Shown here in pieces: positions 1 to 9,654 of a DNA stretch of 64,000 nt. A model generated the notes under the pieces. That model saw only the letters and a program-made list of their open reading frames with translations, ran no database searches and was not told the origin of the DNA. The position numbers were made by a program, and so were the translations under genes. Where the stretch lies: positions 1,674,001 through 1,738,000 of the forward strand of contig NZ_CP067396.1 in the NCBI RefSeq assembly GCF_023617245.1. The letters are read 5' to 3'. This stretch comes from Lysobacter enzymogenes (GTDB lineage: Bacteria > Pseudomonadota > Gammaproteobacteria > Xanthomonadales > Xanthomonadaceae). Each line of letters begins with the position of its first letter. Within the stretch, counting starts at the first letter, position 1.

Positions 1-3000
1 GCAAGACCAGCGTCACCTGCGCGTTCGCCGGCGGCGCTGCGTGCCCGGCCGTCACCGTGGCGACGTTCGAGAGCGGCGTGACCGTGACCAGCCTGCCCGC
101 GGGCGGCAGCCTCACCTTTACCGTCGTCGCCAATGTCACGGCGACCAGCGGCAGCGTGACCAACGCCGTCACCGCGACGCTGCCGCCGAACACCACCGAC
201 CCGACCCCGCCGGGCACCGTCACCGATACCGATACGGTCACGGCCTTGGCGGATCTCGCGCTCACCAAGTCGGTCGCTCCGGCCAGCCCGGCGATCGGCA
301 GCAACGTCACTTTCACCATCTCGGTCAACAACAACGCCGGTCCGTCCGATGCTGCCGGCGTCCTCGTCAACGACCTGCTCCCGGCGGGCTACACCTTCGT
401 GTCGTCTTCGGCGAGCCAAGGCGCCTACAACAGCGGTACCGGCGCATGGACGGTCGGCGCGCTCGCGCGCAACGCCAACGCGACGTTGACCATCGTCGCC
501 CGCGTGAAGGAGACCGGACCGTACCCGAACACCGCTGCGGTCAGCGCGGCCACCAGCGACCCGAACACCGCCAACAACACCGCCACCGCCACGCCGACGC
601 CGGTCGCGACTGCGAGCTGGACGCTGGACAAGGCGACGACCTCGACGCCGACCCGCGCCGGCGACACGGTGACCTATACCTTCAGCGTCACCAACACCGG
701 CAACGTCACGATCAACAACGTCAGCGTCGCCGATCCGAAGCTGCCGTCGCTCTCGTGCACCATCGCCTCCGTCGCTCCCGGCGCGAGCGCAAGCTGCACG
801 CCCAGCGGCAATGTCTATACGGTGACCCAGGCGGATGTCGACGCGGGCTCGGTGGTCAATACCGCTACCGCCAGCGGCACGCCGACCGGCGGGACCCTGC
901 CCAACGCCAGCGACACCAACACGGTGACCATTGCGCCGACGCGCTCGATGACCATCGACAAGTCGTCGACGGCGACGACTTACGCGACCGTGGGCCAGGT
1001 GATTCCGTACACCTACGTGGTGACCAACACCAGCAACGTGACGATCACCGCGGCCCTCTCGGTCAGCGACGACAAGACCACGGTGACCTGCCCGGCGCTG
1101 CCGGCCGGCGGTTTGCTGCCGAATCAGAGTTTGACCTGCACGGCCAACTACACCGTCACCCAGGCCGATCTCAACGCCGGCAGCATCACCAACATCGCGC
1201 GTGCGACCGACGGAACCACCACGTCGCCCACGGATACGGTGAAGATCGACGCGACCCAGAACCGCGCGCTGACGATCGACAAGTCGTCGACGGCGACCAC
1301 TTACTCGGCGGTCGGCAATGTGTTGCCGTACAGCTACCGCGTGACCAACAGCGGCAACGTGACCATCACCGCGCCCATCTCGGTGAGCGACGACAAGACG
1401 ACGGTGACGTGTCCGGCGCTGCCGGCCGGCGGTCTGGCCCCGGGCCAGACGCTGACCTGCACGGCGAACTACACCGTGACCCAGGCCGACATCGATGCGG
1501 GCAAGGTGGTCAATATCGCCAGCGCGACCGATGGCACCACGACCTCGGCGACCGATACGGTCGAGATCATCGCGACCCGCAATCCGGCGATGACCATCGA
1601 CAAGTCGTCGACGGCGACCACCTATTCGGCGGTCGGCAACGTGCTGCCGTACAGCTACCGCGTGACCAACAGCGGCAACGTGACCATCACCGCGCCCATC
1701 TCGGTGAGCGACGACAAGACGACGGTGACGTGTCCGGCGCTGCCGGCCGGCGGTCTGGCCCCGGGCCAGAGCCTGACCTGCACGGCGAACTACACCGTGA
1801 CCCAGGCCGACATCGACGCCGGCAAGGTCGTCAACATCGCCAGCGCGACCGACGGCACCACGACCTCGGCCACCGATACGGTCGAAATCACCGCGACCCG
1901 CAACCCGGCGATGAGCATCGACAAATCGTCGACGGCGACCACCTATTCGGCGGTCGGCGACGTGCTGCCTTACAGCTACCGCGTGACCAACAGCGGCAAT
2001 GTGACCATCACCGCCCCGGTTTCGGTCAACGACGACAAGACCCCGGTGACCTGTCCGGCGCTGCCGGCCGGCGGCCTGGCTCCGGGCCAGACGCTGACCT
2101 GCACGGCGAACTACACCGTGACCCAGGCCGACCTCGACGCCGGCAAGGTCGTCAATATCGCCAGCGCGACCGACGGCACCACGACTTCGGCGACCGATAC
2201 GGTCGAAATCACCGCGACCCGCAATCCGGCGATGACCATCGACAAGTCGTCGACGGCGACCACCTATTCGGCGGTCGGCAACGTGCTGCCGTACAGCTAC
2301 CGCGTGACCAACAGCGGCAACGTGACGATCACTTCGCCCATCTCGGTGAGCGACGACAAGACGACGGTAACGTGTCCGGCGCTGCCGGCCGGCGGCCTGG
2401 CCCCGGGCCAGAGCCTGACCTGCACGGCGAACTACACCGTGACCCAGGCCGACCTCGACGCCGGCAAGGTGGTCAACATCGCCAGCGCGACCGACGGCAC
2501 CACGACCTCGGCGACCGATACGGTCGAAATCACCGCGACCCGTAATCCGGCGATGACCATCGACAAGTCGTCGACGGCGACCACCTATTCGGCGGTCGGC
2601 AACGTGCTGCCGTACAGCTACCGCGTGACCAACAGCGGCAACGTGACGATCACTTCGCCCATCTCGGTGAGCGACGACAAGACGACGGTAACGTGTCCGG
2701 CGCTGCCGGCCGGCGGTCTGGCCCCGGGCCAGAGCCTGACCTGCACGGCGAACTACACCGTGACCCAGGCCGACCTCGACGCCGGCAAGGTGGTCAACAT
2801 CGCCAGCGCCACCGACGGCACCACGACCTCGGCCACCGATACGGTCGAGATCACCGCGACCCGCAATCCGGCGCTGAGCATCGACAAGTCGTCGACGGCG
2901 ACCACCTACTCGGCGGTCGGCAACGTGCTGCCGTACAGCTACCGCGTGACCAACAGCGGCAACGTGACGATCACCGCGCCCATCTCGGTGAGCGACGACA

Positions 3001-6000
3001 AGACGACGGTGACCTGTCCGGCGCTGCCGGCCGGCGGCCTGGCCCCGGGCCAGACGCTGACCTGCACGGCGAATTACACCGTGACCCAGGCCGACCTCGA
3101 TGCGGGCAAGGTCGTCAACATCGCCAGCGCGACCGATGGCACCACGACCTCGGCGACCGATACGGTCGAAATCACCGCGACCCGCAACCCGGGGCTGGGC
3201 ATCGACAAGAGCACCACTTCGACCGGCTATGCGGTGGTGGGCGATAGCCTCAACTACACGTATCGGGTCACCAATACCGGCAACGTGACGCTTACCGCGG
3301 CCATCTCGGTGAGCGACGACAAGACTCCGGTGACGTGTCCGGCGTTGCCGGCCGGCGGCCTGGCCCCGGGCCAGACGCTGACCTGCACGGCCAGCTACAC
3401 GGTCACCCAGGCGGATATCGACGCGGGTAGCGTCACCAACATCGCCAGCGCGACCGACGGCACCACGACCTCGGCGACCGACACGGTGGTCGTCGGTGCC
3501 ACCCAGAATCCTGGCCTGGGCATCGCCAAGTCTTCTACTGCTACCAATTACGCAGCGGTGGGCGATGTGCTGCCGTACCGCTACATCGTCACCAACACCG
3601 GCAACGTGACCCTGACCACGGTCATCACCGTGGACGACGACAAGACCCCGGTGACGTGTCCGGCGCTGCCGGCCGGCGGCCTGGCTCCGGGCCAGGCGCT
3701 GACCTGCACGGCGAACTACACCGTGACCCAGGCCGACATCGACAATAGCCTGGTCACCAACATTGCCAGCGCCAAGTCCGGCGCGGTGCAATCGTTGACG
3801 GACAGCGTCACCATCAATGCGACTCAGAATCGCGCGATGACGATCGACAAGTCGTCGACGGCGACCACCTACGCGGCGGTCGGCGACGTGTTGCCGTACA
3901 GCTACCGCGTGACCAACAGCGGCAATGTGACCATCACCGCCCCGGTTTCGGTCAACGACGACAAGACCCCGGTGACCTGTCCGGCGCTGCCGGCCGGCGG
4001 CCTGGCCCCGGGCCAGACGCTGACCTGCACGGCGAACTACACCGTGACCCAGGCCGACCTCGACGCCGGCAAGGTCGTCAACATCGCCAGCGCGACCGAC
4101 GGCACCACGACCTCGGCGACCGATACGGTCGAAATCACCGCGACCCGCAACCCGGCGATGACCATCGACAAGTCGTCGACGGCGACCACTTACGTGGCGG
4201 TCGGCGACGTGTTGCCGTACAGCTACCGGGTCACCAACAGCGGCAACGTGACCATCACTTCGCCCATCTCGGTGAGCGATGACAAGACGACGGTGACGTG
4301 TCCGGCGCTGCCGGCCGGCGGCCTGGCCCCGGGCCAGACGCTGACCTGCACGGCGAACTACACCGTGACCCAGGCCGACCTCGATGCCGGCAAGGTCGTC
4401 AACATCGCCAGCGCGACCGACGGCACCACGACCTCGGCGACCGATACGGTCGAGATCATCGCGACCCGCAATCCGGCGATGAGCATCGACAAGTCGTCGA
4501 CGGCGACCACCTACGCGACGGTCGGCGACGTGCTGCCGTACAGCTACCGCGTCACCAACAGCGGCAACGTGACGCTGACGGCGGCCATCTCGGTCAGCGA
4601 CGACAAGACGACGGTGACCTGTCCGGCGCTGCCGGCCGGTGGCCTGGCCCCGGGCCAGAGCCTGACCTGCACGGCGAACTACACCGTGACCCAGGCCGAC
4701 CTCGACGCCGGCAAGGTCGTCAACATCGCCAGCGCGACCGACGGCACCACGACCTCGGCCACCGATACGGTCGAAATCACCGCGACCCGCAACCCGGCGA
4801 TGAGCATCGACAAATCGTCGACGGCGACCACCTATTCGGCGGTCGGCGACGTGCTGCCTTACAGCTACCGGATCACCAACAGCGGCAATGTGACCATCAC
4901 CGCCCCGGTTTCGGTCAACGACGACAAGACCCCGGTGACCTGTCCGGCGCTGCCGGCCGGCGGCCTGGCCCCGGGCCAGACGCTGACCTGCACGGCGAAC
5001 TACACCGTGACCCAGGCCGACCTCGACGCCGGCAAGGTCGTCAACATCGCCAGCGCGACCGATGGCACCACGACCTCGGCGACCGATACGGTCGAGATCA
5101 TCGCGACCCGTAATCCGGCGATGACCATCGACAAGTCGTCGACGGCGACCACCTATTCGGCGGTTGGCGACGTGCTGCCTTACAGCTACCGCGTGACCAA
5201 CAGCGGCAACGTGACGATCACCGCGCCCATCTCGGTGAGCGACGACAAGACGACGGTGACGTGTCCGGCGCTGCCGGCCGGCGGTCTGGCCCCGGGCCAG
5301 AGCCTGACCTGCACGGCGAACTACACCGTGACCCAGGCCGACATCGATGCCGGCAAGGTCGTCAATATCGCCAGCGCGACCGATGGCACCACGACCTCGG
5401 CGACCGATACGGTCGAAATCACCGCGACCCGCAATCCGGCGATGAGCATCGACAAGTCGTCGACGGCGACCACCTACGCGGCGGTCGGCGACGTGCTGCC
5501 GTACAGCTACCGCGTTACCAACAGCGGCAACGTGACGCTGACGGCGGCCATCTCGGTCAGCGACGACAAGACGACGGTGACCTGTCCGGCGCTGCCGGCC
5601 GGTGGCCTGGCCCCGGGCCAGAGCCTGACCTGCACGGCGAACTACACCGTGACCCAGGCCGACCTCGATGCCGGCAAGGTCGTCAACATCGCCAGCGCGA
5701 CCGACGGCACCACGACCTCGGCCACCGATACGGTCGAAATCACCGCGACCCGCAACCCGGCGATGAGCATCGACAAATCGTCGACGGCGACCACCTATTC
5801 GGCGGTCGGCGACGTGCTGCCTTACAGCTACCGCGTGACCAACAGCGGCAATGTGACCATCACCGCCCCGGTTTCGGTCAACGACGACAAGACCCCGGTG
5901 ACCTGTCCGGCGTTGCCGGCCGGTGGCCTGGCTCCGGGCCAGACGCTGACCTGCACGGCGAACTACACCGTGACCCAGGCCGACCTCGACGCCGGCAAGG

Positions 6001-9000
6001 TCGTCAACATCGCCAGCGCGACCGACGGCACCACGACCTCGGCCACCGATACGGTCGAGATCATCGCGACCCGCAACCCGGCGATGACCATCGACAAGTC
6101 GTCGACGGCGACCACCTACGCGGCGGTCGGCGACGTGCTGCCGTACAGCTACCGCGTGACCAACAGCGGCAACGTGACGATCACCGCACCGGTTTCGGTC
6201 AACGACGACAAGACCCCGGTGACCTGTCCGGCGCTGCCGGCCGGCGGCCTGGCCCCGGGCCAGACGCTGACCTGCACGGCGAACTACACCGTGACCCAGG
6301 CCGACCTCGATGCCGGCAAGGTCGTCAACATCGCCAGCGCGACCGACGGCACCACGACCTCGGCGACCGATACGGTCGAGATCACCGCGACCCGCAATCC
6401 GGCCATGACCCTGGCCAAGCGCGCGCTGCCGGCCTACGCCGACAACGACAACAGCGGCAGCATCACCATCGGCGACGTGCTGACCTACGAGCTGACCGCC
6501 ACCAACACCGGCAACGTCACTCTCAACAACGTGGTGATCACCGACAGCAAGACCACGCCGTCGAGCTGGAACTGCCCGGCGATGGCGCCGACCGGCGCGA
6601 GCGCGGTGTGCACGGTCACCGGTACCTACACGGTCACCCCGGCCGACGCGGTCAACACGAGCATCGTCAACAACGCCGGCGTGACCTCGACCGAGATCAC
6701 CACGCCGGTGACGGCGACCAGCACCACCCAGGTGCAGCGTCGCCAGATCGTCGCCACCCCCGACGCCGGCACCGTGTCCAACGGCGCCGCCGGCGGCGTG
6801 GCCGTGCCGAACGTGCTCGGCAACGACACCCTCAACGGCCAGCCCGCCACGACCACGACGGTGATCCTGACCCAGGTCTCCACCTCCGACCCGAAGGTGA
6901 CCCTGGATCCGGCCACCGGCGCGGTGAACGTCGCCCCGGGCACGCCGAAGGGCAGCTACAACATCGAGTACCGCATCTGCGAAACCGCGGATCCGGGCAA
7001 CTGCACCACCGCCACCGTCGTGGTCACCGTCGACGCCGCTCCCATCGACGCGGTCGACGACATCGTCGCCACGCCGGTCAACGGCGCCACCGGCGGCACC
7101 AACGTGGTCAACGTGCTCGGCAACGACACCCTCGGCGGCAGCGCGGTCAATCCGGCCGACGTCACCGTCAAGCCGAACAGCAACGGTCCGCTGACGGTCA
7201 AGGCCGACGGCAGCGTGGACGTCGCGCCGAACACCCCGGCCGGCAGCTACACCGTCACCTACCAGCTGTGCGAAGTGCTGAACCCGAGCAACTGCGACAC
7301 CGCCACGGTCACCATCGCCGTGTCGGCGCCGGCGATCACCGCCACCGACGACCCGGCCGGCGGCACCGGCGTGACCCCGCAGAACACGCCGGTGAGCACC
7401 AACGTGATCGCCAACGACACGCTCAACGGCGCGCCGATCGATCCGAACCTGGTGATCATCACCGTCAGCACCGATCCGGCCAACGGCACCACCGTGGTCA
7501 ACAGCGACGGCACCATCACCTACACGCCGCGCAGCAACTTCGCCGGCGACGACAGCTACACCTACACGATCTGCGAGAAGCTCAACCCGACCAACTGCGC
7601 GACCGCGAAGGTCAGCGTGACGGTGCAGCCGAACAAGGTCACGGCCAATCCGGACACCGCCCAGACCAACCAGCAGACCCCGGTGACCGTCAACGTGATC
7701 GGCAACGACACGGTGACCGGCGCGCCGCTGGATCCGGCTTCGCTGACCATCGTCGGCGAACCGGCCAACGGCACCGTGACCTGCGCGGCCGGTGCGTGCA
7801 CCTACACGCCCAAGCAGTTCTTCGCCGGCACCGACACGTTCACCTACCGCGTCTGCGACACCTCCTCGCCGACGCCGGTGTGCGCGACCGCGTCGGTCAC
7901 CATCACGGTGATCGCCAACGCGCCGGTGCTGCGCCTGGTCAAGACCTCGGCGGTGCGCGAGGTCAAGATCGGCGACCTGGTCCGCTACAGCGTGCTGGTC
8001 GAGAACGTCGGCGACTCGCCGGCGGTCAACGCCACCCTGGTCGACATTCCGCCGGCCGGCTTCACCTTCGTCGACAACTCGCTGAGCGTGGACGACGACA
8101 ACAAGAACGGCGTGGTGATGAGCGCCAACCCGCTGCGCATCGGCGGCATCGACGTGGCGATCGGCGGCAAGGCCACCGTGAGCTACTTCCTGCGCGTCGG
8201 CGCCGGCGTGGGCAAGGGCACGCACAAGAACCAGGTCGCCGGTTACGACGACAAGGGCACCAAGATCTCCAACGACGCCACCGCCGAAGTCACCATGGCC
8301 GGCGACCCGCTGCTGGAAGACAGCCTGCTGGTCGGCACCGTGTTCGACGACCGAGACGGCGACGGCTGGCAGGATCCGGCCAAGGCCAGCGGCGTGCGCG
8401 TGCAGGGCGGCTTCGCCCCGAACGCCTACGTCGCCGGTTCGACCACCGTCGATCGCGGCGAAGGCCCGGTCGCCGAGCCCGACGCCAGCGCGCCGATGCT
8501 GCACGGCATCGCCCTGGGCCGGATCGACGGCCGCGGTTCGGCCGCCGCGCCGGCGCGCGAAGTGGTGGTGCGCCAGACCTTGAACGAACTGGCCTTCACC
8601 GACGACTTCGTGCTGACCACCGACGAAGGCACCACCGTGCGCATGGGCGCCGACGGCCGCACCACGGTCGAACGCACCCGCGGCGACGCGGCCAAGGGGC
8701 TGAGCGGGCAGGACCTGCAGGTGACCCGCCAGGTCGCCCAGGCCGCGACCGGTTACGTCGTCTCCTACACGATCCGCAACAACGGGATCGAGGAGCGCGG
8801 CATCCCGGGCGTGCGCATCGCCTCGGTCGAGGGCTTGATCATGGAGACCGACGCCTACGGCCGCTTCCACCTGGAAGGCATCGAAGGCGGCAACTCCGCG
8901 CGCGGCCGCAACTTCATCCTCAAGGTCGATCAGGCCACGTTGCCGCCGGGCTCGGCGTTCACCACCGAGAACCCGCGCGTGCGCCGCATCACCCAGGGCA

Positions 9001-9644
9001 TCCCGACCCGCTTCGACTTCGGCGTCAAGCTGCCGCCGGGCGAAGTCTCCGGCGCGAAGTCCGAGACCGACGTCGAGCTGGGCGAGGTGATGTTCGAGTC
9101 CGGCAGCGCCAAGGTGAAGGAGAGCTACGCGCCGATGTTCGCGCAGATCGCCGGACGCCTGCGCGACGCCGGCGGCGGCAGCGTCACCGTCAGCGCGCAG
9201 GCGCAGGAGGAGGCGCTCGCCTTCGCCCGCGCCCGCGCGGTGCAGGCCGCGCTGCTCAAGCAGCTGGAGGGCGATCCGGCGCTGGCGAGCAAGGTGTCGG
9301 TGGATGTGGTCGCCGGTACCGACGCCACGTTGGTCAGCCTGGACCCGGCGATCCGCCTGGGCGAGGTCCTGTTCGACACCGACCAGGCCACGATCAAGCC
9401 GCAATACCGCGCGCTCATCGGCGAAATCGCCAAGGCGCTCAACCAGCAGGGCAGCGGCGCGATCGGCATCGTCGGCCGCGCCGACAAACGCGGCGCCGCC
9501 GCCTACAACGTCCAACTGGGACTGCGTCGAGCCAAGGCCGTGTTCGAAGCGATCTCGGCCGAACTCAAGCCCGAGGTAAGGCAGAAAGTGCGAGTGGACA
9601 TTACAGACGACACCCAGGCGCCCGTCGGCGTGGGCAACCGCTGA
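1..9644 (+). CDS. Giant DUF11-repeat surface protein with tandem OmpA-like C-terminus (5' end outside window)
   Basis: The frame is open from base 3, before the first in-window start codon (GTG at 57), so the 5' end lies outside the window. In order it encodes a DUF11-type Ig-like domain (about 247-600), a related domain (601-947), 17 near-identical 107-residue repeats (948-6404), another DUF11-like domain (about 6405-6735), four VLGNDT/IANDT-type cadherin/Ig-like domains (about 6750-7910), a further DUF11 domain (about 7918-8310), an SdrD-B-like DxDxDG stretch near 8340, and two consecutive OmpA-like modules that begin LGEVMFESGSA (about 9078) and LGEVLFDTDQAT (about 9357). OmpA-family domains bind peptidoglycan, so the protein is probably anchored in the cell envelope with a long repeat stalk. 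Its stop is 10 nt before the next gene, which encodes a beta-barrel, so the two probably form one system. Adhesion is an inference from architecture only. Confidence 0.88.
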   Translation, partial: KTSVTCAFAGGAACPAVTVATFESGVTVTSLPAGGSLTFTVVANVTATSGSVTNAVTATLPPNTTDPTPPGTVTDTDTVTALADLALTKSVAPASPAIGSNVTFTISVNNNAGPSDAAGVLVNDLLPAGYTFVSSSASQGAYNSGTGAWTVGALARNANATLTIVARVKETGPYPNTAAVSAATSDPNTANNTATATPTPVATASWTLDKATTSTPTRAGDTVTYTFSVTNTGNVTINNVSVADPKLPSLSCTIASVAPGASASCTPSGNVYTVTQADVDAGSVVNTATASGTPTGGTLPNASDTNTVTIAPTRSMTIDKSSTATTYATVGQVIPYTYVVTNTSNVTITAALSVSDDKTTVTCPALPAGGLLPNQSLTCTANYTVTQADLNAGSITNIARATDGTTTSPTDTVKIDATQNRALTIDKSSTATTYSAVGNVLPYSYRVTNSGNVTITAPISVSDDKTTVTCPALPAGGLAPGQTLTCTANYTVTQADIDAGKVVNIASATDGTTTSATDTVEIIATRNPAMTIDKSSTATTYSAVGNVLPYSYRVTNSGNVTITAPISVSDDKTTVTCPALPAGGLAPGQSLTCTANYTVTQADIDAGKVVNIASATDGTTTSATDTVEITATRNPAMSIDKSSTATTYSAVGDVLPYSYRVTNSGNVTITAPVSVNDDKTPVTCPALPAGGLAPGQTLTCTANYTVTQADLDAGKVVNIASATDGTTTSATDTVEITATRNPAMTIDKSSTATTYSAVGNVLPYSYRVTNSGNVTITSPISVSDDKTTVTCPALPAGGLAPGQSLTCTANYTVTQADLDAGKVVNIASATDGTTTSATDTVEITATRNPAMTIDKSSTATTYSAVGNVLPYSYRVTNSGNVTITSPISVSDDKTTVTCPALPAGGLAPGQSLTCTANYTVTQADLDAGKVVNIASATDGTTTSATDTVEITATRNPALSIDKSSTATTYSAVGNVLPYSYRVTNSGNVTITAPISVSDDKTTVTCPALPAGGLAPGQTLTCTANYTVTQADLDAGKVVNIASATDGTTTSATDTVEITATRNPGLGIDKSTTSTGYAVVGDSLNYTYRVTNTGNVTLTAAISVSDDKTPVTCPALPAGGLAPGQTLTCTASYTVTQADIDAGSVTNIASATDGTTTSATDTVVVGATQNPGLGIAKSSTATNYAAVGDVLPYRYIVTNTGNVTLTTVITVDDDKTPVTCPALPAGGLAPGQALTCTANYTVTQADIDNSLVTNIASAKSGAVQSLTDSVTINATQNRAMTIDKSSTATTYAAVGDVLPYSYRVTNSGNVTITAPVSVNDDKTPVTCPALPAGGLAPGQTLTCTANYTVTQADLDAGKVVNIASATDGTTTSATDTVEITATRNPAMTIDKSSTATTYVAVGDVLPYSYRVTNSGNVTITSPISVSDDKTTVTCPALPAGGLAPGQTLTCTANYTVTQADLDAGKVVNIASATDGTTTSATDTVEIIATRNPAMSIDKSSTATTYATVGDVLPYSYRVTNSGNVTLTAAISVSDDKTTVTCPALPAGGLAPGQSLTCTANYTVTQADLDAGKVVNIASATDGTTTSATDTVEITATRNPAMSIDKSSTATTYSAVGDVLPYSYRITNSGNVTITAPVSVNDDKTPVTCPALPAGGLAPGQTLTCTANYTVTQADLDAGKVVNIASATDGTTTSATDTVEIIATRNPAMTIDKSSTATTYSAVGDVLPYSYRVTNSGNVTITAPISVSDDKTTVTCPALPAGGLAPGQSLTCTANYTVTQADIDAGKVVNIASATDGTTTSATDTVEITATRNPAMSIDKSSTATTYAAVGDVLPYSYRVTNSGNVTLTAAISVSDDKTTVTCPALPAGGLAPGQSLTCTANYTVTQADLDAGKVVNIASATDGTTTSATDTVEITATRNPAMSIDKSSTATTYSAVGDVLPYSYRVTNSGNVTITAPVSVNDDKTPVTCPALPAGGLAPGQTLTCTANYTVTQADLDAGKVVNIASATDGTTTSATDTVEIIATRNPAMTIDKSSTATTYAAVGDVLPYSYRVTNSGNVTITAPVSVNDDKTPVTCPALPAGGLAPGQTLTCTANYTVTQADLDAGKVVNIASATDGTTTSATDTVEITATRNPAMTLAKRALPAYADNDNSGSITIGDVLTYELTATNTGNVTLNNVVITDSKTTPSSWNCPAMAPTGASAVCTVTGTYTVTPADAVNTSIVNNAGVTSTEITTPVTATSTTQVQRRQIVATPDAGTVSNGAAGGVAVPNVLGNDTLNGQPATTTTVILTQVSTSDPKVTLDPATGAVNVAPGTPKGSYNIEYRICETADPGNCTTATVVVTVDAAPIDAVDDIVATPVNGATGGTNVVNVLGNDTLGGSAVNPADVTVKPNSNGPLTVKADGSVDVAPNTPAGSYTVTYQLCEVLNPSNCDTATVTIAVSAPAITATDDPAGGTGVTPQNTPVSTNVIANDTLNGAPIDPNLVIITVSTDPANGTTVVNSDGTITYTPRSNFAGDDSYTYTICEKLNPTNCATAKVSVTVQPNKVTANPDTAQTNQQTPVTVNVIGNDTVTGAPLDPASLTIVGEPANGTVTCAAGACTYTPKQFFAGTDTFTYRVCDTSSPTPVCATASVTITVIANAPVLRLVKTSAVREVKIGDLVRYSVLVENVGDSPAVNATLVDIPPAGFTFVDNSLSVDDDNKNGVVMSANPLRIGGIDVAIGGKATVSYFLRVGAGVGKGTHKNQVAGYDDKGTKISNDATAEVTMAGDPLLEDSLLVGTVFDDRDGDGWQDPAKASGVRVQGGFAPNAYVAGSTTVDRGEGPVAEPDASAPMLHGIALGRIDGRGSAAAPAREVVVRQTLNELAFTDDFVLTTDEGTTVRMGADGRTTVERTRGDAAKGLSGQDLQVTRQVAQAATGYVVSYTIRNNGIEERGIPGVRIASVEGLIMETDAYGRFHLEGIEGGNSARGRNFILKVDQATLPPGSAFTTENPRVRRITQGIPTRFDFGVKLPPGEVSGAKSETDVELGEVMFESGSAKVKESYAPMFAQIAGRLRDAGGGSVTVSAQAQEEALAFARARAVQAALLKQLEGDPALASKVSVDVVAGTDATLVSLDPAIRLGEVLFDTDQATIKPQYRALIGEIAKALNQQGSGAIGIVGRADKRGAAAYNVQLGLRRAKAVFEAISAELKPEVRQKVRVDITDDTQAPVGVGNR
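948..6404 (+). repeat. 17 tandem 321-bp (107-residue) in-frame repeats
   Basis: The unit begins at a Met/Leu-x-Ile-Asp-Lys codon run and recurs every 321 bp (948, 1269, 1590 and so on) until 6405, which gives exactly 17 units with no length change. Each unit carries the words VTNSGNVT or close variants, CPALPAGGLAPGQ, LTCTANYTVTQAD and ATDGTTTSATDTV. Units 8 and 9 (3195-3836) are the most diverged. Many others are almost identical at the DNA level, which suggests recent duplication or gene conversion. Confidence 0.93.
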
Positions 9645-9654
9645 GGACATGGCC

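Noticed and set aside
948..6404. The repeat array as CRISPR
   Set aside because: The units are 321 bp, contiguous, in frame and coding, with no spacers.
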